A stretch of 51,959 nt of DNA from Pseudomonadota bacterium (GCA_023450615.1 JAEXGT010000046.1:1-51959); one strand, 5' to 3'; counted from the stretch's first letter, positions 33,510 through 42,313 are shown. Made by a program: numbers and translations. Notes: generated by a model not told the origin, from the letters alone.

Positions 33510-33911
33510 ATGACGACGATCCACCCCTCCCCGCTTCTTCGCCAAGCCCTGTTGGCGGACGCCACCACGAGCGGTGCGTTCGGACTGCTGATGCTGCTTG
33601 CAGCGGGACCGTTGAGCCAGCTTCTCGGATTGCCGGAGATGCTCCTGCGTGCTGCTGGCGCAATCCTTATTCCTTACGCCGCGCTGCTTGCATGGCTCAG
33701 CCTTCGCGAACAGATGCACAAGGGCGTTGCGTGGGCCGTGATCCTCGGCAACATCCTTTGGGTCATCGACAGCTTGCTGCTGCTCGTCAGCGGATGGGTT
33801 GCGCCCACGGGTGCGGGCTATGCCTTCGTGATCATGCAGGCGCTCGTCGTGCTCATGTATGCGGAGTTTCAGATTGTCGGACTGCGCCGGTCGAATGCAG
33901 CGGCGATCTGA
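33510..33911 (+). CDS. Small four-helix membrane protein of unknown function
   Basis: The 133-residue product has four hydrophobic segments, near residues 20-42, 45-64, 72-93 and 102-122, and short polar loops. AAAGGAG precedes the ATG. No catalytic motif is seen and I do not recognise the family by name. It is divergent from the MmyB-type regulator with a clear palindrome between them, so it is likely the regulated partner. Similar regulator-membrane protein pairs are common in Proteobacteria. Confidence 0.8.
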   Translation: MTTIHPSPLLRQALLADATTSGAFGLLMLLAAGPLSQLLGLPEMLLRAAGAILIPYAALLAWLSLREQMHKGVAWAVILGNILWVIDSLLLLVSGWVAPTGAGYAFVIMQALVVLMYAEFQIVGLRRSNAAAI

Positions 33912-33916
33912 CAAAC

Positions 33917-33960
33917 GCGTCATCCCGGGGCTGCGCAGCAGAACCCGGGATCGCATGACG
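33917..33960. repeat. REP-like palindromic element
   Basis: GCGTCATCCCGGGG at the left and CCCGGGATCGCATGACG at the right form an imperfect palindrome around GCTGCGCAGCAG. It is followed 20 bp later by a second, related element. Sited in the convergent gap after the membrane protein gene, the pair may also end transcripts. Confidence 0.7.
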
Positions 33961-33980
33961 AGTATAGTGCTTTATCCTGA

Positions 33981-34019
33981 CGACGATCCCCGGACCGGCT
34001 GATGCCGTCCGGGATGACG
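33981..34019. repeat. REP-like palindromic element, second copy in tandem
   Basis: CGACGATCCCCGGACCGGC leads to CCGTCCGGGATGACG, again an imperfect palindrome with GTCATCCCGG-type ends. Paired elements are typical of REP clusters. Confidence 0.65.
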
Positions 34020-34048
34020 CCGTGAAGCCGGCATTCCTGAGATTGGAA

Positions 34049-34399
34049 CTACCGGTCCTTTCCGTTGAACGGCATGGATTTCACATCTGCCAAATCCACC
34101 GTATCCAGGCAGCGGACGTTGATCGCGACCATCGGTTCGCCGCCCGGCTGCTGCCCCTCTCCGAAAGTCGCCGTACCGCATGTGGCGCAGAATCGGTGCC
34201 GGATGGTGTGCGTGTTGAAGGTGTAGGTGGACAGGTTCTCTTCGCCGCGAAGCACGTTCAGAGCGCGGCGCGGCGCGAAGGTGAGCATGTAGCCCTTCTT
34301 GCGGCAGATGGAGCAGTTGCATTCAATGACCTGAGACAGGTCGGTCTCGACCTCAAAGGCTACCTTGCCGCAATGGCATGATCCTTTGTGAAGCGCCAT
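34049..34399 (-). CDS. GFA/CENP-V family zinc protein
   Basis: The 116-residue protein has the GFA (glutathione-dependent formaldehyde-activating-like) fold with its Cys zinc ligands: GSCHCGKVAFEV, ECNCSICRKKG and FCATCGTATFG. The length is typical. The family name comes from Gfa, which speeds S-hydroxymethylglutathione formation, but most members have unknown function. There is no adjacent formaldehyde dehydrogenase. It is convergent with the membrane protein gene across two REP-like elements. Confidence 0.93.
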   Translation of the reverse strand: MALHKGSCHCGKVAFEVETDLSQVIECNCSICRKKGYMLTFAPRRALNVLRGEENLSTYTFNTHTIRHRFCATCGTATFGEGQQPGGEPMVAINVRCLDTVDLADVKSMPFNGKDR

Positions 34400-34413
34400 A
34401 TCCGTCCCCTGAT

Positions 34414-34680
34414 TTACAGTGCCGTCATGAGCGTCACGATGAGCCCTGCGCCGATCACGGCGACAAAGCGGTCACCCATGGTCAGCGGCTCGGTCTTACC
34501 CTGCGCCGCCAACTGTCCGATGACAAGATCAATGATGAGCGACACTGCGAACGGCCATGCCGCGGGCGGCACGGCTAATTGCTGCCACTCGGGCTTGCTC
34601 CTTACGACCAGACCGATGGCGATGCCGGAAACCAGCACCGCCCCGATATAGAGGAGCTTTACGCGGGACAACGTCATCAT
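34414..34680 (-). CDS. Small membrane protein overlapping ppdK
   Basis: The 88-residue product has two or three hydrophobic segments (about residues 8-26, 38-56 and 69-87) and no known motif. Its ATG overlaps the ppdK stop by four bases (ATGA), so translation is probably coupled to the dikinase. An adjacent second ATG at 34677 is also possible. The function is not recognised. Confidence 0.65.
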   Translation of the reverse strand: MMTLSRVKLLYIGAVLVSGIAIGLVVRSKPEWQQLAVPPAAWPFAVSLIIDLVIGQLAAQGKTEPLTMGDRFVAVIGAGLIVTLMTAL

Positions 34681-37355
34681 GCCTGGCTCGCAGCCTTGTT
34701 GCCGAGCGCCGCCTGTGCTGCCGCAAGCCGCGCGATCGGCACACGATAGGGCGAGCAGGACACATAATCGAGGCCGACCGACTGGCAGAAATGGATCGAG
34801 GCCGGATCGCCGCCATGCTCGCCGCAGATGCCGAGTTTGATGTTGGCTCTCGTTTTCTTGCCGCGCTCCGCTGCGATCTTGATCAGCTCGCCTACGCCCT
34901 CCTGATCGATGGTGACGAACGGGTCGGCAGGGAGCAGGCCCTTCTGGGTATACGAACCGAGGAAGGACGCCGCATCGTCGCGCGAGATGCCGAGCGCGGT
35001 CTGCGTGAGATCGTTAGTGCCGAAGGAGAAGAACTCCGCCGATTCCGCGATCTCGCCCGCCCGCAACGCCGCGCGCGGCAGCTCGATCATCGTGCCGACC
35101 TGATACTCCACCTTCACGCCGCTTTCCTTCGCCACGGCCTCGGCCATGGCGACGATGCGCTCCTTCACGAGGTCGAGTTCCGGCTTCGTCATGACGAGCG
35201 GCACCATGACCTCAGGCACGACAGGCTTGCCGGTCGATTTTCCTGCTTCCACAGCAGCCTCGAAGATGGCGCGCGCCTGCATCTCCGCGATCTCGGGATA
35301 AGCCACCGCGAGACGGCAGCCGCGGAAGCCGAGCATGGGATTGAACTCGTGCAGCTCGCGGGCGCGGTGCCTCAGCTTGTCGGCCGAGGTGTTCATCGAC
35401 TTCGCCACTTCCTCCATCTCCGCATCCGTATGCGGCAGGAACTCGTGCAGCGGCGGATCGAGCAGGCGGATCGTGACGGGAAGCCCGCTCATGATCGTGA
35501 ACAGCTCAACGAAGTCCTTGCGCTGCATGGGCAGAAGCTTGCTCAGCGCAGCACGGCGGCCCGCCTCGTCGTCGGAGAGGATCATCTCGCGCACCGCCAC
35601 GATACGGTCGCCCTCGAAGAACATGTGCTCCGTGCGGCAGAGGCCGATGCCTTCCGCGCCGAAACTGCGCGCTGTCTTGGCATCGAGCGGGGTCTCCGCA
35701 TTGGCGCGCACCTTCATGTGGCGCACCTTGTCGGCCCAGCCCATGAGGGTTGCGAACTCGCCGGAGAGCTCGGGCTCCAGCATCTTCACCTGGCCGAGCA
35801 GCACCTGTCCGTTCGAGCCGTCGATGGTGAGGACTTCGCCCTTCTTCAGCGTCTGTCCGGCGACCGTCATCGTTTGCGCGTTGTAATCCACGCGGATCGA
35901 GCCGGCGCCGGAGACGCAGGGCTTGCCCATGCCGCGGGCAACCACCGCCGCATGCGAAGTCATACCGCCGCGCGTGGTGAGAATGCCTTCCGCCGCATGC
36001 ATGCCGTGAATGTCTTCAGGCGAGGTTTCGATGCGCACGAGAATGACCTTGCGGCCAGCCTTCTTTGCGGCTTCCGCGTCATCCGAGTTGAACACGATCT
36101 CGCCGGAGGCCGCGCCCGGCGATGCAGGCAGTCCCGATGCGATGATCTTGCGCTCGGCCTTCGGGTCGATGGTCGGGTGCAGCAATTGGTCGAGCGCCGC
36201 AGGCTCGACGCGGGTGATCGCCTCTTCCTGCGTGATCAGGCCCTCGGATGCCAGCTCCACCGCGATGCGCAGCGCCGCCTTCGCGGTGCGCTTGCCGTTG
36301 CGGGTCTGGAGCATCCAGAGCTTGCCCTTCTCCACCGTGAATTCCATGTCCTGCATGTCACGGTAATGCTTTTCGAGAATGCCGTAGATGCGCACCAGTT
36401 CGGCATAAGCCTGCGGCATCGCCTTTTCCATGGAAGGCTTGTCGGAGCCCGACGCAATGCGCGCGGCTTCGGTGATGTCCTGAGGCGTGCGGATGCCCGC
36501 CACCACGTCTTCACCTTGAGCGTTGATGAGGAACTCGCCGTAGAGCAGCTTCTCGCCCGTCGAGGGGTTGCGGGTGAAGGCGACGCCGGTGGCGGACGTC
36601 TCGCCCATATTGCCGAACACCATGGCCTGCACGTTCACTGCCGTGCCCCAGCTCGCGGGGATGGAATGCAGCTCGCGGTACTTGATGGCGCGGTTGTTCA
36701 TCCAGGAGCCGAACACGGCACCGATGGCGCCCCAGAGCTGCTCCTGCGGGTCCTGCGGGAAGGGCTTGCCGAGTTCCTTCTGCACGAGGTCCTTGTAGCG
36801 CGGCAGAATGGCTTTCCAGTCCTGCGCCGTCATGTCGGTGTCGAGGGTATAGCCCTTGCGGTCCTTGTACTCGTCGAGCACTTCCTCGAAATGGTGGTGT
36901 CCGATGTCGAGCACCACGTTGGAATACATGGTGATGAAGCGGCGGTAGGAATCGTAGGCGAAGCGCTCGTCGCCCGCGCCCTGGGCGAGCGCCTCGACGG
37001 TTACGTCGTTGAGGCCGAGATTGAGCACCGTGTCCATCATGCCGGGCATCGACGCGCGCGCGCCGGACCGGACGGAAACAAGAAGCGGATTGGCGGCATC
37101 GCCGAAGGTGCGGCCCGTGAGCTTGCCCACGAAGTCCAGGGCGCTCTCGACCTGGGCCTTCAACTCCTGCGGATAGGAGCGGCCATGGTCGTAATAATAA
37201 GTGCAGACTTCCGTGGTGATGGTGAAGCCCGGAGGAACCGGTAGCCCAAGATTGGACATTTCGGCGAGGTTTGCCCCCTTGCCGCCAAGCAGATTCTTCA
37301 TTCCCGCCTGGCCTTCGGCCTTACCGTCTCCGAAGGTGTAAACCCACTGCGTCAT
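34677..37355 (-). CDS. ppdK: Pyruvate, phosphate dikinase
   Basis: The ATG at 37355 gives 892 residues, the usual PPDK length; the frame upstream to 37442 has no family similarity. The N-terminal nucleotide domain shows LLGGKGANLAEM and RSGARASMPGMMDTVLNLG. The swivelling domain carries the phospho-His in GGMTSHAAVVARGMGKPCVSG. The C-terminal PEP/pyruvate barrel shows GLCRTEHMFF, and the catalytic Cys lies in LGICGEHGGDP. It interconverts pyruvate, ATP and phosphate with PEP, AMP and pyrophosphate. It follows two small membrane protein genes and precedes another, all on the minus strand. Confidence 0.97.
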   Translation of the reverse strand: MTQWVYTFGDGKAEGQAGMKNLLGGKGANLAEMSNLGLPVPPGFTITTEVCTYYYDHGRSYPQELKAQVESALDFVGKLTGRTFGDAANPLLVSVRSGARASMPGMMDTVLNLGLNDVTVEALAQGAGDERFAYDSYRRFITMYSNVVLDIGHHHFEEVLDEYKDRKGYTLDTDMTAQDWKAILPRYKDLVQKELGKPFPQDPQEQLWGAIGAVFGSWMNNRAIKYRELHSIPASWGTAVNVQAMVFGNMGETSATGVAFTRNPSTGEKLLYGEFLINAQGEDVVAGIRTPQDITEAARIASGSDKPSMEKAMPQAYAELVRIYGILEKHYRDMQDMEFTVEKGKLWMLQTRNGKRTAKAALRIAVELASEGLITQEEAITRVEPAALDQLLHPTIDPKAERKIIASGLPASPGAASGEIVFNSDDAEAAKKAGRKVILVRIETSPEDIHGMHAAEGILTTRGGMTSHAAVVARGMGKPCVSGAGSIRVDYNAQTMTVAGQTLKKGEVLTIDGSNGQVLLGQVKMLEPELSGEFATLMGWADKVRHMKVRANAETPLDAKTARSFGAEGIGLCRTEHMFFEGDRIVAVREMILSDDEAGRRAALSKLLPMQRKDFVELFTIMSGLPVTIRLLDPPLHEFLPHTDAEMEEVAKSMNTSADKLRHRARELHEFNPMLGFRGCRLAVAYPEIAEMQARAIFEAAVEAGKSTGKPVVPEVMVPLVMTKPELDLVKERIVAMAEAVAKESGVKVEYQVGTMIELPRAALRAGEIAESAEFFSFGTNDLTQTALGISRDDAASFLGSYTQKGLLPADPFVTIDQEGVGELIKIAAERGKKTRANIKLGICGEHGGDPASIHFCQSVGLDYVSCSPYRVPIARLAAAQAALGNKAASQA

Positions 37356-37507
37356 CGCTAGACCCCTTAGCTCATAACCGCCCTGCTGCAGGCAGGTGTT
37401 GGCTTGAAGCATGTAGAGCCCAAACGCAAGCTGAACAGCCAAGGTTCCTTAGTTACAAAACGCCGCAAAAGACTAGGAAATTCGAAGATGGCAGCCGGGC
37501 GGGCGCA

Positions 37508-37822
37508 TCAGCGGCGGGTCAAAAGCCAAGCAAAGAACACTGCGACAATGACGACAAAAGCTCCGGCGGGGTAGGCATAAACCCACCAGCCCTGCAACAT
37601 TGAGCCGAATTGCAGGCCATGGACGGCGAAGAGAAGGGCAAAGAAGACCGCCCAGAGCACAGGAAAGCCGATGAAGATGATGCCGAGTTCTTTCCCGCCA
37701 TGCGCGCCCGAGCCGAACACGCCGTACTGACCGAGGAGTTCGGCGCTGTTCCAGGCGGCCGATCCGCTGATGGCCGCATAGACAAGCGTGACGGCGAGAA
37801 GCCCGAGACCATCGACAATCAT
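37508..37822 (-). CDS. Small membrane protein, tandem paralogue B
   Basis: The ATG at 37822 gives 104 residues with three hydrophobic segments. The pattern GLLAVTLVYAAISGSAAWNSAELL, then PVLWAVFFALLFAVHG and WWVYAYPAGAFVVIVAVFFAWLL can be aligned with the neighbour at 37834: VLFYAVVSGAASWVAAD, PLFWFITFALLLALRK and RWIYLIAPAIFLAVFAAYFAFFLL. The two are a diverged tandem duplication 11 bp apart. No family name is recognised. Confidence 0.7.
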   Translation of the reverse strand: MIVDGLGLLAVTLVYAAISGSAAWNSAELLGQYGVFGSGAHGGKELGIIFIGFPVLWAVFFALLFAVHGLQFGSMLQGWWVYAYPAGAFVVIVAVFFAWLLTRR

Positions 37823-37833
37823 GCGGGCCGCTC

Positions 37834-38163
37834 TCAGAGAAGGAAGAACGCGAAATAGGCTGCGAAGACCGCGAGGAAGATCGCAGGTGCGATCAGGTAA
37901 ATCCAACGGGTCTCGAAAACGGGAAGCAGCGCGCTTTTCCGCAACGCCAGCAGTAACGCGAAGGTGATGAACCAGAAAAGCGGATGATAGATCAGAACAG
38001 CCTCAAGCCCCCGCGCGAAGCCGCAATCGACGGCTGGGCCCGAGCAGGTGTTAATGAGGCGTGGCGCCCAATCGGCAGCGACCCAGGACGCGGCACCTGA
38101 GACGACGGCATAAAACAAAACGATGCCGGTCGTTCTGAAAAGAGCGCCCAGCATCGCTTTCAA
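37834..38163 (-). CDS. Small membrane protein, tandem paralogue A
   Basis: The 109-residue product has three hydrophobic segments separated by a Cys-containing loop (LINTCSGPAVDCGFARG) that may form a disulfide outside the cytoplasm. It shares length, segment order and the VYA(A/V)(I/V)SG(S/A)A(A/S)W-type first helix with the downstream gene at 37508. It begins 17 bp after the L,D-transpeptidase gene ends, so an operon is likely and an envelope role plausible. Confidence 0.72.
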   Translation of the reverse strand: MKAMLGALFRTTGIVLFYAVVSGAASWVAADWAPRLINTCSGPAVDCGFARGLEAVLIYHPLFWFITFALLLALRKSALLPVFETRWIYLIAPAIFLAVFAAYFAFFLL

Positions 38164-38180
38164 TCCTTCACGCTGTGATC

Positions 38181-38831
38181 TTAGACGCGGTAGCGGCCGT
38201 TGCGCTTCACGTAGACCGTGGTGCCGACGGGAACGCGTTCATAAAGATCGACTACATCCTCGTTGAGCATGCGCACGCAGCCGGACGAGAGCTGCTCGCC
38301 GATGCTCCAGGGCTCATTGGTGCCGTGGATGCGGAACAGGATGTCCTGGCCGTTCTGATAGAGATAGAGCGCGCGGGCGCCGAGCGGATTGTCGAGGCCG
38401 GCCTCGCGATGCTCCGGCAGGTCGGGGTTGATGCCCTTCATGGTCTTGGTGGGACGCCAGGACGGCCACACGCCCTTGCGGCCGACCGATGCCACGCCCT
38501 TCCAGGAGAAGCCCTGCTTGCCGACGCCGACGCCGTAGCGGATGGCTTTCTTGTCGGGCTGCACGAGGTAGAGCATGCGCTCGTCGATATCGACGACAAT
38601 GGAGCCGGGCTTCTCGGGACCCTCATAGTTCACCGTCTGCCGGGCATATTTCGCTTCCATGCGCCTGCGGTCGACAAGCGGAACGTCGAACGGCTTGTCG
38701 GGCATGGAGCCGATATACCACGCCGCATCCTCGGCTGCCGTAGCCTCGACGGACGGAGCAGGATGCTGGGCTGTTTGGCAGGCGGCGAGAGAGGCGCTGA
38801 GAACAGCGCCGAGGAGCAGGCGTCGGAACAT
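38181..38831 (-). CDS. L,D-transpeptidase (YkuD) lipoprotein
   Basis: The 216-residue product has a lipoprotein signal peptide with lipobox LAAC at about residue 18. The YkuD domain covers about residues 75-210: GSIVVDIDERMLYLVQPD, then the catalytic cluster IHGTNEPWSIG and SSGCVRMLNEDV with nucleophile Cys. Such enzymes make 3-3 crosslinks in peptidoglycan or attach proteins to it. The segment VGKQGFSWKGVASVGRKG is usual for the alphaproteobacterial subgroup. It lies upstream of two small membrane protein genes. Confidence 0.94.
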   Translation of the reverse strand: MFRRLLLGAVLSASLAACQTAQHPAPSVEATAAEDAAWYIGSMPDKPFDVPLVDRRRMEAKYARQTVNYEGPEKPGSIVVDIDERMLYLVQPDKKAIRYGVGVGKQGFSWKGVASVGRKGVWPSWRPTKTMKGINPDLPEHREAGLDNPLGARALYLYQNGQDILFRIHGTNEPWSIGEQLSSGCVRMLNEDVVDLYERVPVGTTVYVKRNGRYRV

Positions 38832-38848
38832 GGGAATCTACCGGAAAA

Positions 38849-38907
38849 GGTGTTGCCGCCTACCTAGAGCCATGAGGGGCTTTTGGCTGTGCCCCTCATG
38901 CAACACC
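38849..38907 (-). terminator. Nested hairpin between glyS and the L,D-transpeptidase gene
   Basis: Inner arms CATGAGGGGC (38871-38880) and GCCCCTCATG (38891-38900) form a perfect 10-bp stem. Outer arms GGTGTTGC (38849-38856) and GCAACACC (38900-38907) pair as well, giving a long interrupted cruciform. It begins about 20 bp after the glyS stop. No T-run is seen, so it could be a terminator, a processing site or a leader structure of the transpeptidase gene. Confidence 0.55.
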
Positions 38908-38926
38908 CTAATGGGAATTAACTCTG

Positions 38927-41182
38927 TTAACCCTCGATCCGGGAGAAATCGGCCACTGTGCGTGTCGCCTCGCGGATGCTGTTGAGCAAGCGCAGGCGAT
39001 TGGCGCGAAGGGCCGGATCCTCGGCATTCACGGTGACCTTGTCGAAGAAGGCATCCACCGGCTGGCGCAGACGGGACAAAGCCCGCATCGCCCCCTCGAA
39101 ATCCTCCGATCCGACCGCCGCCGAAGCCTCTTCGCGGGCCTGATGGAGAACCACGGCGAGCGCCTTCTCCTCGATCTGCCCCTGATCGTTCACGATCTGG
39201 AGATCGGGCGCCTCGTCATAGGCGCGCCCGTCCTTCTTCTCCTCGATGCGCAGGATATTGGCCGCACGGCGATAGCCCGCGAGCAGATTCGCGCCATCCT
39301 CCGTATCGAGGAAGCGGCCCAGCGCCTCGACGCGGCGGACGACCATGAGGAGATCGTCCTGGCCTTCGAGCGCGAACACGGCGTCGATGAGATCGTGACG
39401 TGCACCCTGATCGCGGAGATAGACCTTCAGGCGGTCAGCGAAGAAGGAGAGGAGGTCGAGGGCACGCATATACATGATGCGGGCCAAATTCTCAGCGCCT
39501 CCCAACTGACGCTGGCGGAAGATCGCTTCGAGATCCGGAAGCGAAGGATGCGAAACGAGCGATGCAAAAGCACTTCCTTCAATGGCATCAACAAGCTTCT
39601 TAGCCTGAAGGAACTCTTCGAAGAGAACGTCCTTCGCATCCCGTGCGAATGGCTTCGCGAGCAGTGAGATCAGCGGCAACTTGAGGTTATTCTCAAGCGT
39701 CAAGCGGATCACGCCCAATGCCGCACGACGCAATGCGTAAGGGTCCTTCGACCCCGTCGGCTTTTCATCAATCGCCCAGAAGCCCACCAGCGTGTCGATC
39801 TTGTCGGCGAGCGCCACGGCGACAGACACCGGATCGGTCGGCACGCGGTCGGAGGGGCCGAGCGGCTTGTAGTGCTCTTCGATGGCGGCAGCGACGGAAG
39901 CGTTCTCGCCTTGCAGCGTCGCGTAATAGCGGCCCATCAGGCCCTGCAACTCGGGGAACTCGCCGACCATCTCGGTCACGAGATCGGCCTTGGCGAGACG
40001 CGCGGCGCGCTCGGCCAATGCGGGATCGGCGCCGACGACGGGCGCGAGTTCTTTCGCCAGAGCCGCGATACGCTCCACCCGCTCGTATTGCGTGCCGAGC
40101 TTTTCGTGGAAGACGATGCTCTTCAGTTTCTCAAGCCGGTCTTCCAGCTTCACCTTCTGATCCGTCTCCCAGAAGAACTTGGCATCGGAGAGACGCGCGC
40201 GCACCACGCGCTCGTTGCCGCCGATGATCGTCTCACCACCATCGCTCGCAATGAGGTTCGAGGTGAGCAGGAACTTGTTGGCGAGCTTGTCCGTCTTGGG
40301 ATCGCGCAGCACGAAGCATTTCTGGTTCGCGCGGATGGTGGTGCGGATCACTTCCGGCGGAATGTCCAGGAAGGCTTCGTCGAACGAACCCATGAGAACC
40401 ACGGGCCATTCGACAAGTCCGGCCACTTCTTCGAGCAGGCCTTCATCCTCGACGAGTTCGAGGCCTTGCGCGAAAGCGAGGTCCTTCGCGTCGTGCAGGA
40501 TCATGTCCTTGCGGCGATCCGCATCGAGCACGACCTTTGCGCGCTCCAAAGCGGGCACGTAATCGTCGAAGCGCTTCACGCGAATTTCGCCAGGGGCGAG
40601 GAAGCGATGGCCGTAAGTGACATCGCCCGATGTGATGCCGCCGACCTCGAAGCGCACGATCTCCGGATCCTCGGTTTCAGGGCCGAAGGTGCAGAGGATC
40701 GATTGCAGCGGGCGCACCCAGCGCAACGAACCGGCCTCAGCCGAAGCCGCGCCCCAGCGCATGGATTTCGGCCACGGGAAGGTCTTGATGATCTGCGGCA
40801 GAATCTCGGCGAGCACATCTGTCGTCGCGCGGCCTGGCTTCTCGATGAGGGCGACGTAGAACTCGCCCTTCTTCGGATCGCTCTCGATCTTCGCCTGATC
40901 GAGCGAGGTCAGCCCTGCTCCCTTCAGGAAGCCTTGGATCGCCGCATCGGGCGAGCCGACGCGCGGACCTTTGCGCTCCTCGCGCACATCCTGGCCCTTC
41001 ACGGGCAGGCCCATGATGGTGAGCGCGAGACGGCGCGGCGTCGCGAAAGCCTGCGCGCCCTCATAGAGGAAACCGCGCTCCACCAGTGCATCGGTGACAA
41101 GCTTCTTCAAATCCTCAGCCGCACGGCGCTGCATGCGGGCGGGAATTTCTTCGGAAAAGAGTTCAAGGAGAAGATCGGGCAT
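38927..41182 (-). CDS. glyS: Glycine--tRNA ligase beta subunit
   Basis: This 751-residue protein is the beta subunit of the bacterial heterotetrameric GlyRS. The N-terminus LLLELFSEEIPARMQRRA and the segments LRWVRPLQSI, TYGHRFLAPG, EGLLEEVAGLVEWPVVLMGSF, IRANQKCF and SDAKFFWETD are diagnostic. The C-terminal anticodon-binding part shows ALADKIDTLVGFWAI, KDPYALRRAALG and a DALR-like VNAEDPALRANRLRLL. It supplies tRNA recognition while GlyQ holds the aminoacylation site. The length is slightly over the E. coli protein. It starts 48 bp after glyQ. Confidence 0.97.
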   Translation of the reverse strand: MPDLLLELFSEEIPARMQRRAAEDLKKLVTDALVERGFLYEGAQAFATPRRLALTIMGLPVKGQDVREERKGPRVGSPDAAIQGFLKGAGLTSLDQAKIESDPKKGEFYVALIEKPGRATTDVLAEILPQIIKTFPWPKSMRWGAASAEAGSLRWVRPLQSILCTFGPETEDPEIVRFEVGGITSGDVTYGHRFLAPGEIRVKRFDDYVPALERAKVVLDADRRKDMILHDAKDLAFAQGLELVEDEGLLEEVAGLVEWPVVLMGSFDEAFLDIPPEVIRTTIRANQKCFVLRDPKTDKLANKFLLTSNLIASDGGETIIGGNERVVRARLSDAKFFWETDQKVKLEDRLEKLKSIVFHEKLGTQYERVERIAALAKELAPVVGADPALAERAARLAKADLVTEMVGEFPELQGLMGRYYATLQGENASVAAAIEEHYKPLGPSDRVPTDPVSVAVALADKIDTLVGFWAIDEKPTGSKDPYALRRAALGVIRLTLENNLKLPLISLLAKPFARDAKDVLFEEFLQAKKLVDAIEGSAFASLVSHPSLPDLEAIFRQRQLGGAENLARIMYMRALDLLSFFADRLKVYLRDQGARHDLIDAVFALEGQDDLLMVVRRVEALGRFLDTEDGANLLAGYRRAANILRIEEKKDGRAYDEAPDLQIVNDQGQIEEKALAVVLHQAREEASAAVGSEDFEGAMRALSRLRQPVDAFFDKVTVNAEDPALRANRLRLLNSIREATRTVADFSRIEG

Positions 41183-41230
41183 GGGAAATCTGAAATCTGA
41201 TTGTTGAGGGAACGGGTGAGCGCGTGGGCT

Positions 41231-42172
41231 TTAAGCAGCCACGCCCCCGCCCTCGGTCTTCAGCCATGCCGCGCCGCAGGCTTTCGCCAATTCGCGGACG
41301 CGCAGGATGTAGCTCTGGCGCTCGGTGACGGAGATCACGCCGCGCGCGTCGAGCAGGTTGAACATGTGGCTGGCCTTGATGCACTGGTCATAGGCCGGCA
41401 GCGCCATGAGATGGCGGTTGTCGTTGGAGCCGTCCTTCGGCTCGCCCGCTTCGAGATATTTGCGGCAGGCGGCCTCCGCATCGCGGAAATGGCGGAACAG
41501 CATGTCCGTGTCGGCATATTCGAAGTTGTGGCGCGAATATTCCTGCTCGGCCTGCAGGAACACATCGCCATAGGTGACCTTCCGGTCGCCGTCCTGGCCG
41601 TTGAAGTTGAGATCGTAGATCGACTCCACCCCCTGCAGATACATGGCGAGGCGTTCGAGACCATATGTGAGCTCGCCCGCGACCGGCGAGCATTCGAAGC
41701 CCGCAACCTGCTGGAAATAGGTGAACTGCGACACTTCCATGCCGTCGCACCAGCATTCCCAACCCAGGCCCCAGGCGCCCAGCGTCGGGCTCTCCCAGTC
41801 GTCCTCGACGAAGCGGATGTCGTGCACGGACGTGTCGATGCCGATGGCCTTGAGCGAGCCGAGATAGAGCTCCTGCAGGTTCGGCGGATTCGGCTTCAGG
41901 ATCACCTGGAACTGGTAATAATGCTGAAGGCGGTTCGGGTTCTCGCCGTAGCGCCCGTCCTTGGGGCGGCGGGAGGGCTGCACATAGGCCGCGCGCCAGG
42001 GCTTGGGGCCCAGTGCCCGCAAGGTCGTCGCCGGGTGGAAGGTGCCCGCGCCCATCTCCATGTCGTAGGGCTGCAGGATGACGCAACCCTGCTCCGCCCA
42101 ATAGCGCTGGAGCGTGAGGATCAGGCCCTGGAAAGAGCGCGCGGGGTTCATGTGCGCGGGTTCGCTCGTCAT
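41231..42172 (-). CDS. glyQ: Glycine--tRNA ligase alpha subunit
   Basis: The ATG at 42172 gives 313 residues, the normal length. SFQGLILTLQRYWAEQGCVILQPYDMEMGAGTFHPATTLRALG, PSRRPKDGRYGENPNRLQHYYQFQV and WGLGWECWCDGMEVSQFTYFQQ make up the class II catalytic core. With GlyS it forms the alpha2beta2 glycyl-tRNA synthetase. It is followed by glyS and preceded by sppA on the same strand, with a REP-like palindrome in the 141-bp gap to sppA. Confidence 0.97.
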   Translation of the reverse strand: MTSEPAHMNPARSFQGLILTLQRYWAEQGCVILQPYDMEMGAGTFHPATTLRALGPKPWRAAYVQPSRRPKDGRYGENPNRLQHYYQFQVILKPNPPNLQELYLGSLKAIGIDTSVHDIRFVEDDWESPTLGAWGLGWECWCDGMEVSQFTYFQQVAGFECSPVAGELTYGLERLAMYLQGVESIYDLNFNGQDGDRKVTYGDVFLQAEQEYSRHNFEYADTDMLFRHFRDAEAACRKYLEAGEPKDGSNDNRHLMALPAYDQCIKASHMFNLLDARGVISVTERQSYILRVRELAKACGAAWLKTEGGGVAA

Positions 42173-42252
42173 GAATAGCGTCCGGTCTTGATGAAAATGT
42201 CTGCCGAACCCTTGGGATGACGGGGGCTCCAAGTCAAGCGGCGACGCCCCTT

Positions 42253-42308
42253 CCCGTCATGGCCGCGCCTGGAGGCGGGAATCCCCGGGACAAGCCCGGG
42301 GATGACGG
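42253..42308. repeat. REP-like palindromic element
   Basis: CCCGTCATGGCCGCGCCTGG is followed by the perfect palindrome ATCCCCGGG-ACAAG-CCCGGGGAT at 42281-42303 and by GACGG. The GTCATCCCCGGGCTTGTCCC-like unit, read on the minus strand, is a widespread Hyphomicrobiales intergenic repeat. It lies a few bases after the sppA stop and may terminate that transcript. Confidence 0.75.
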
Positions 42309-42313
42309 AAACC

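Noticed and set aside
34557..37244. An 895-codon open frame on the plus strand opposite ppdK
   Set aside because: It is an exact antisense shadow of the dikinase, rich in His, Arg and Ala as expected from the complement of G+C-biased codons, and has no recognisable domain.
39872..41200. A 442-codon open frame opposite glyS
   Set aside because: Antisense shadow of glyS with low-complexity composition and no domain.
42173..42313. Possible glycine riboswitch upstream of glyQ
   Set aside because: The gap holds a REP-like palindrome and lacks the conserved glycine aptamer features.
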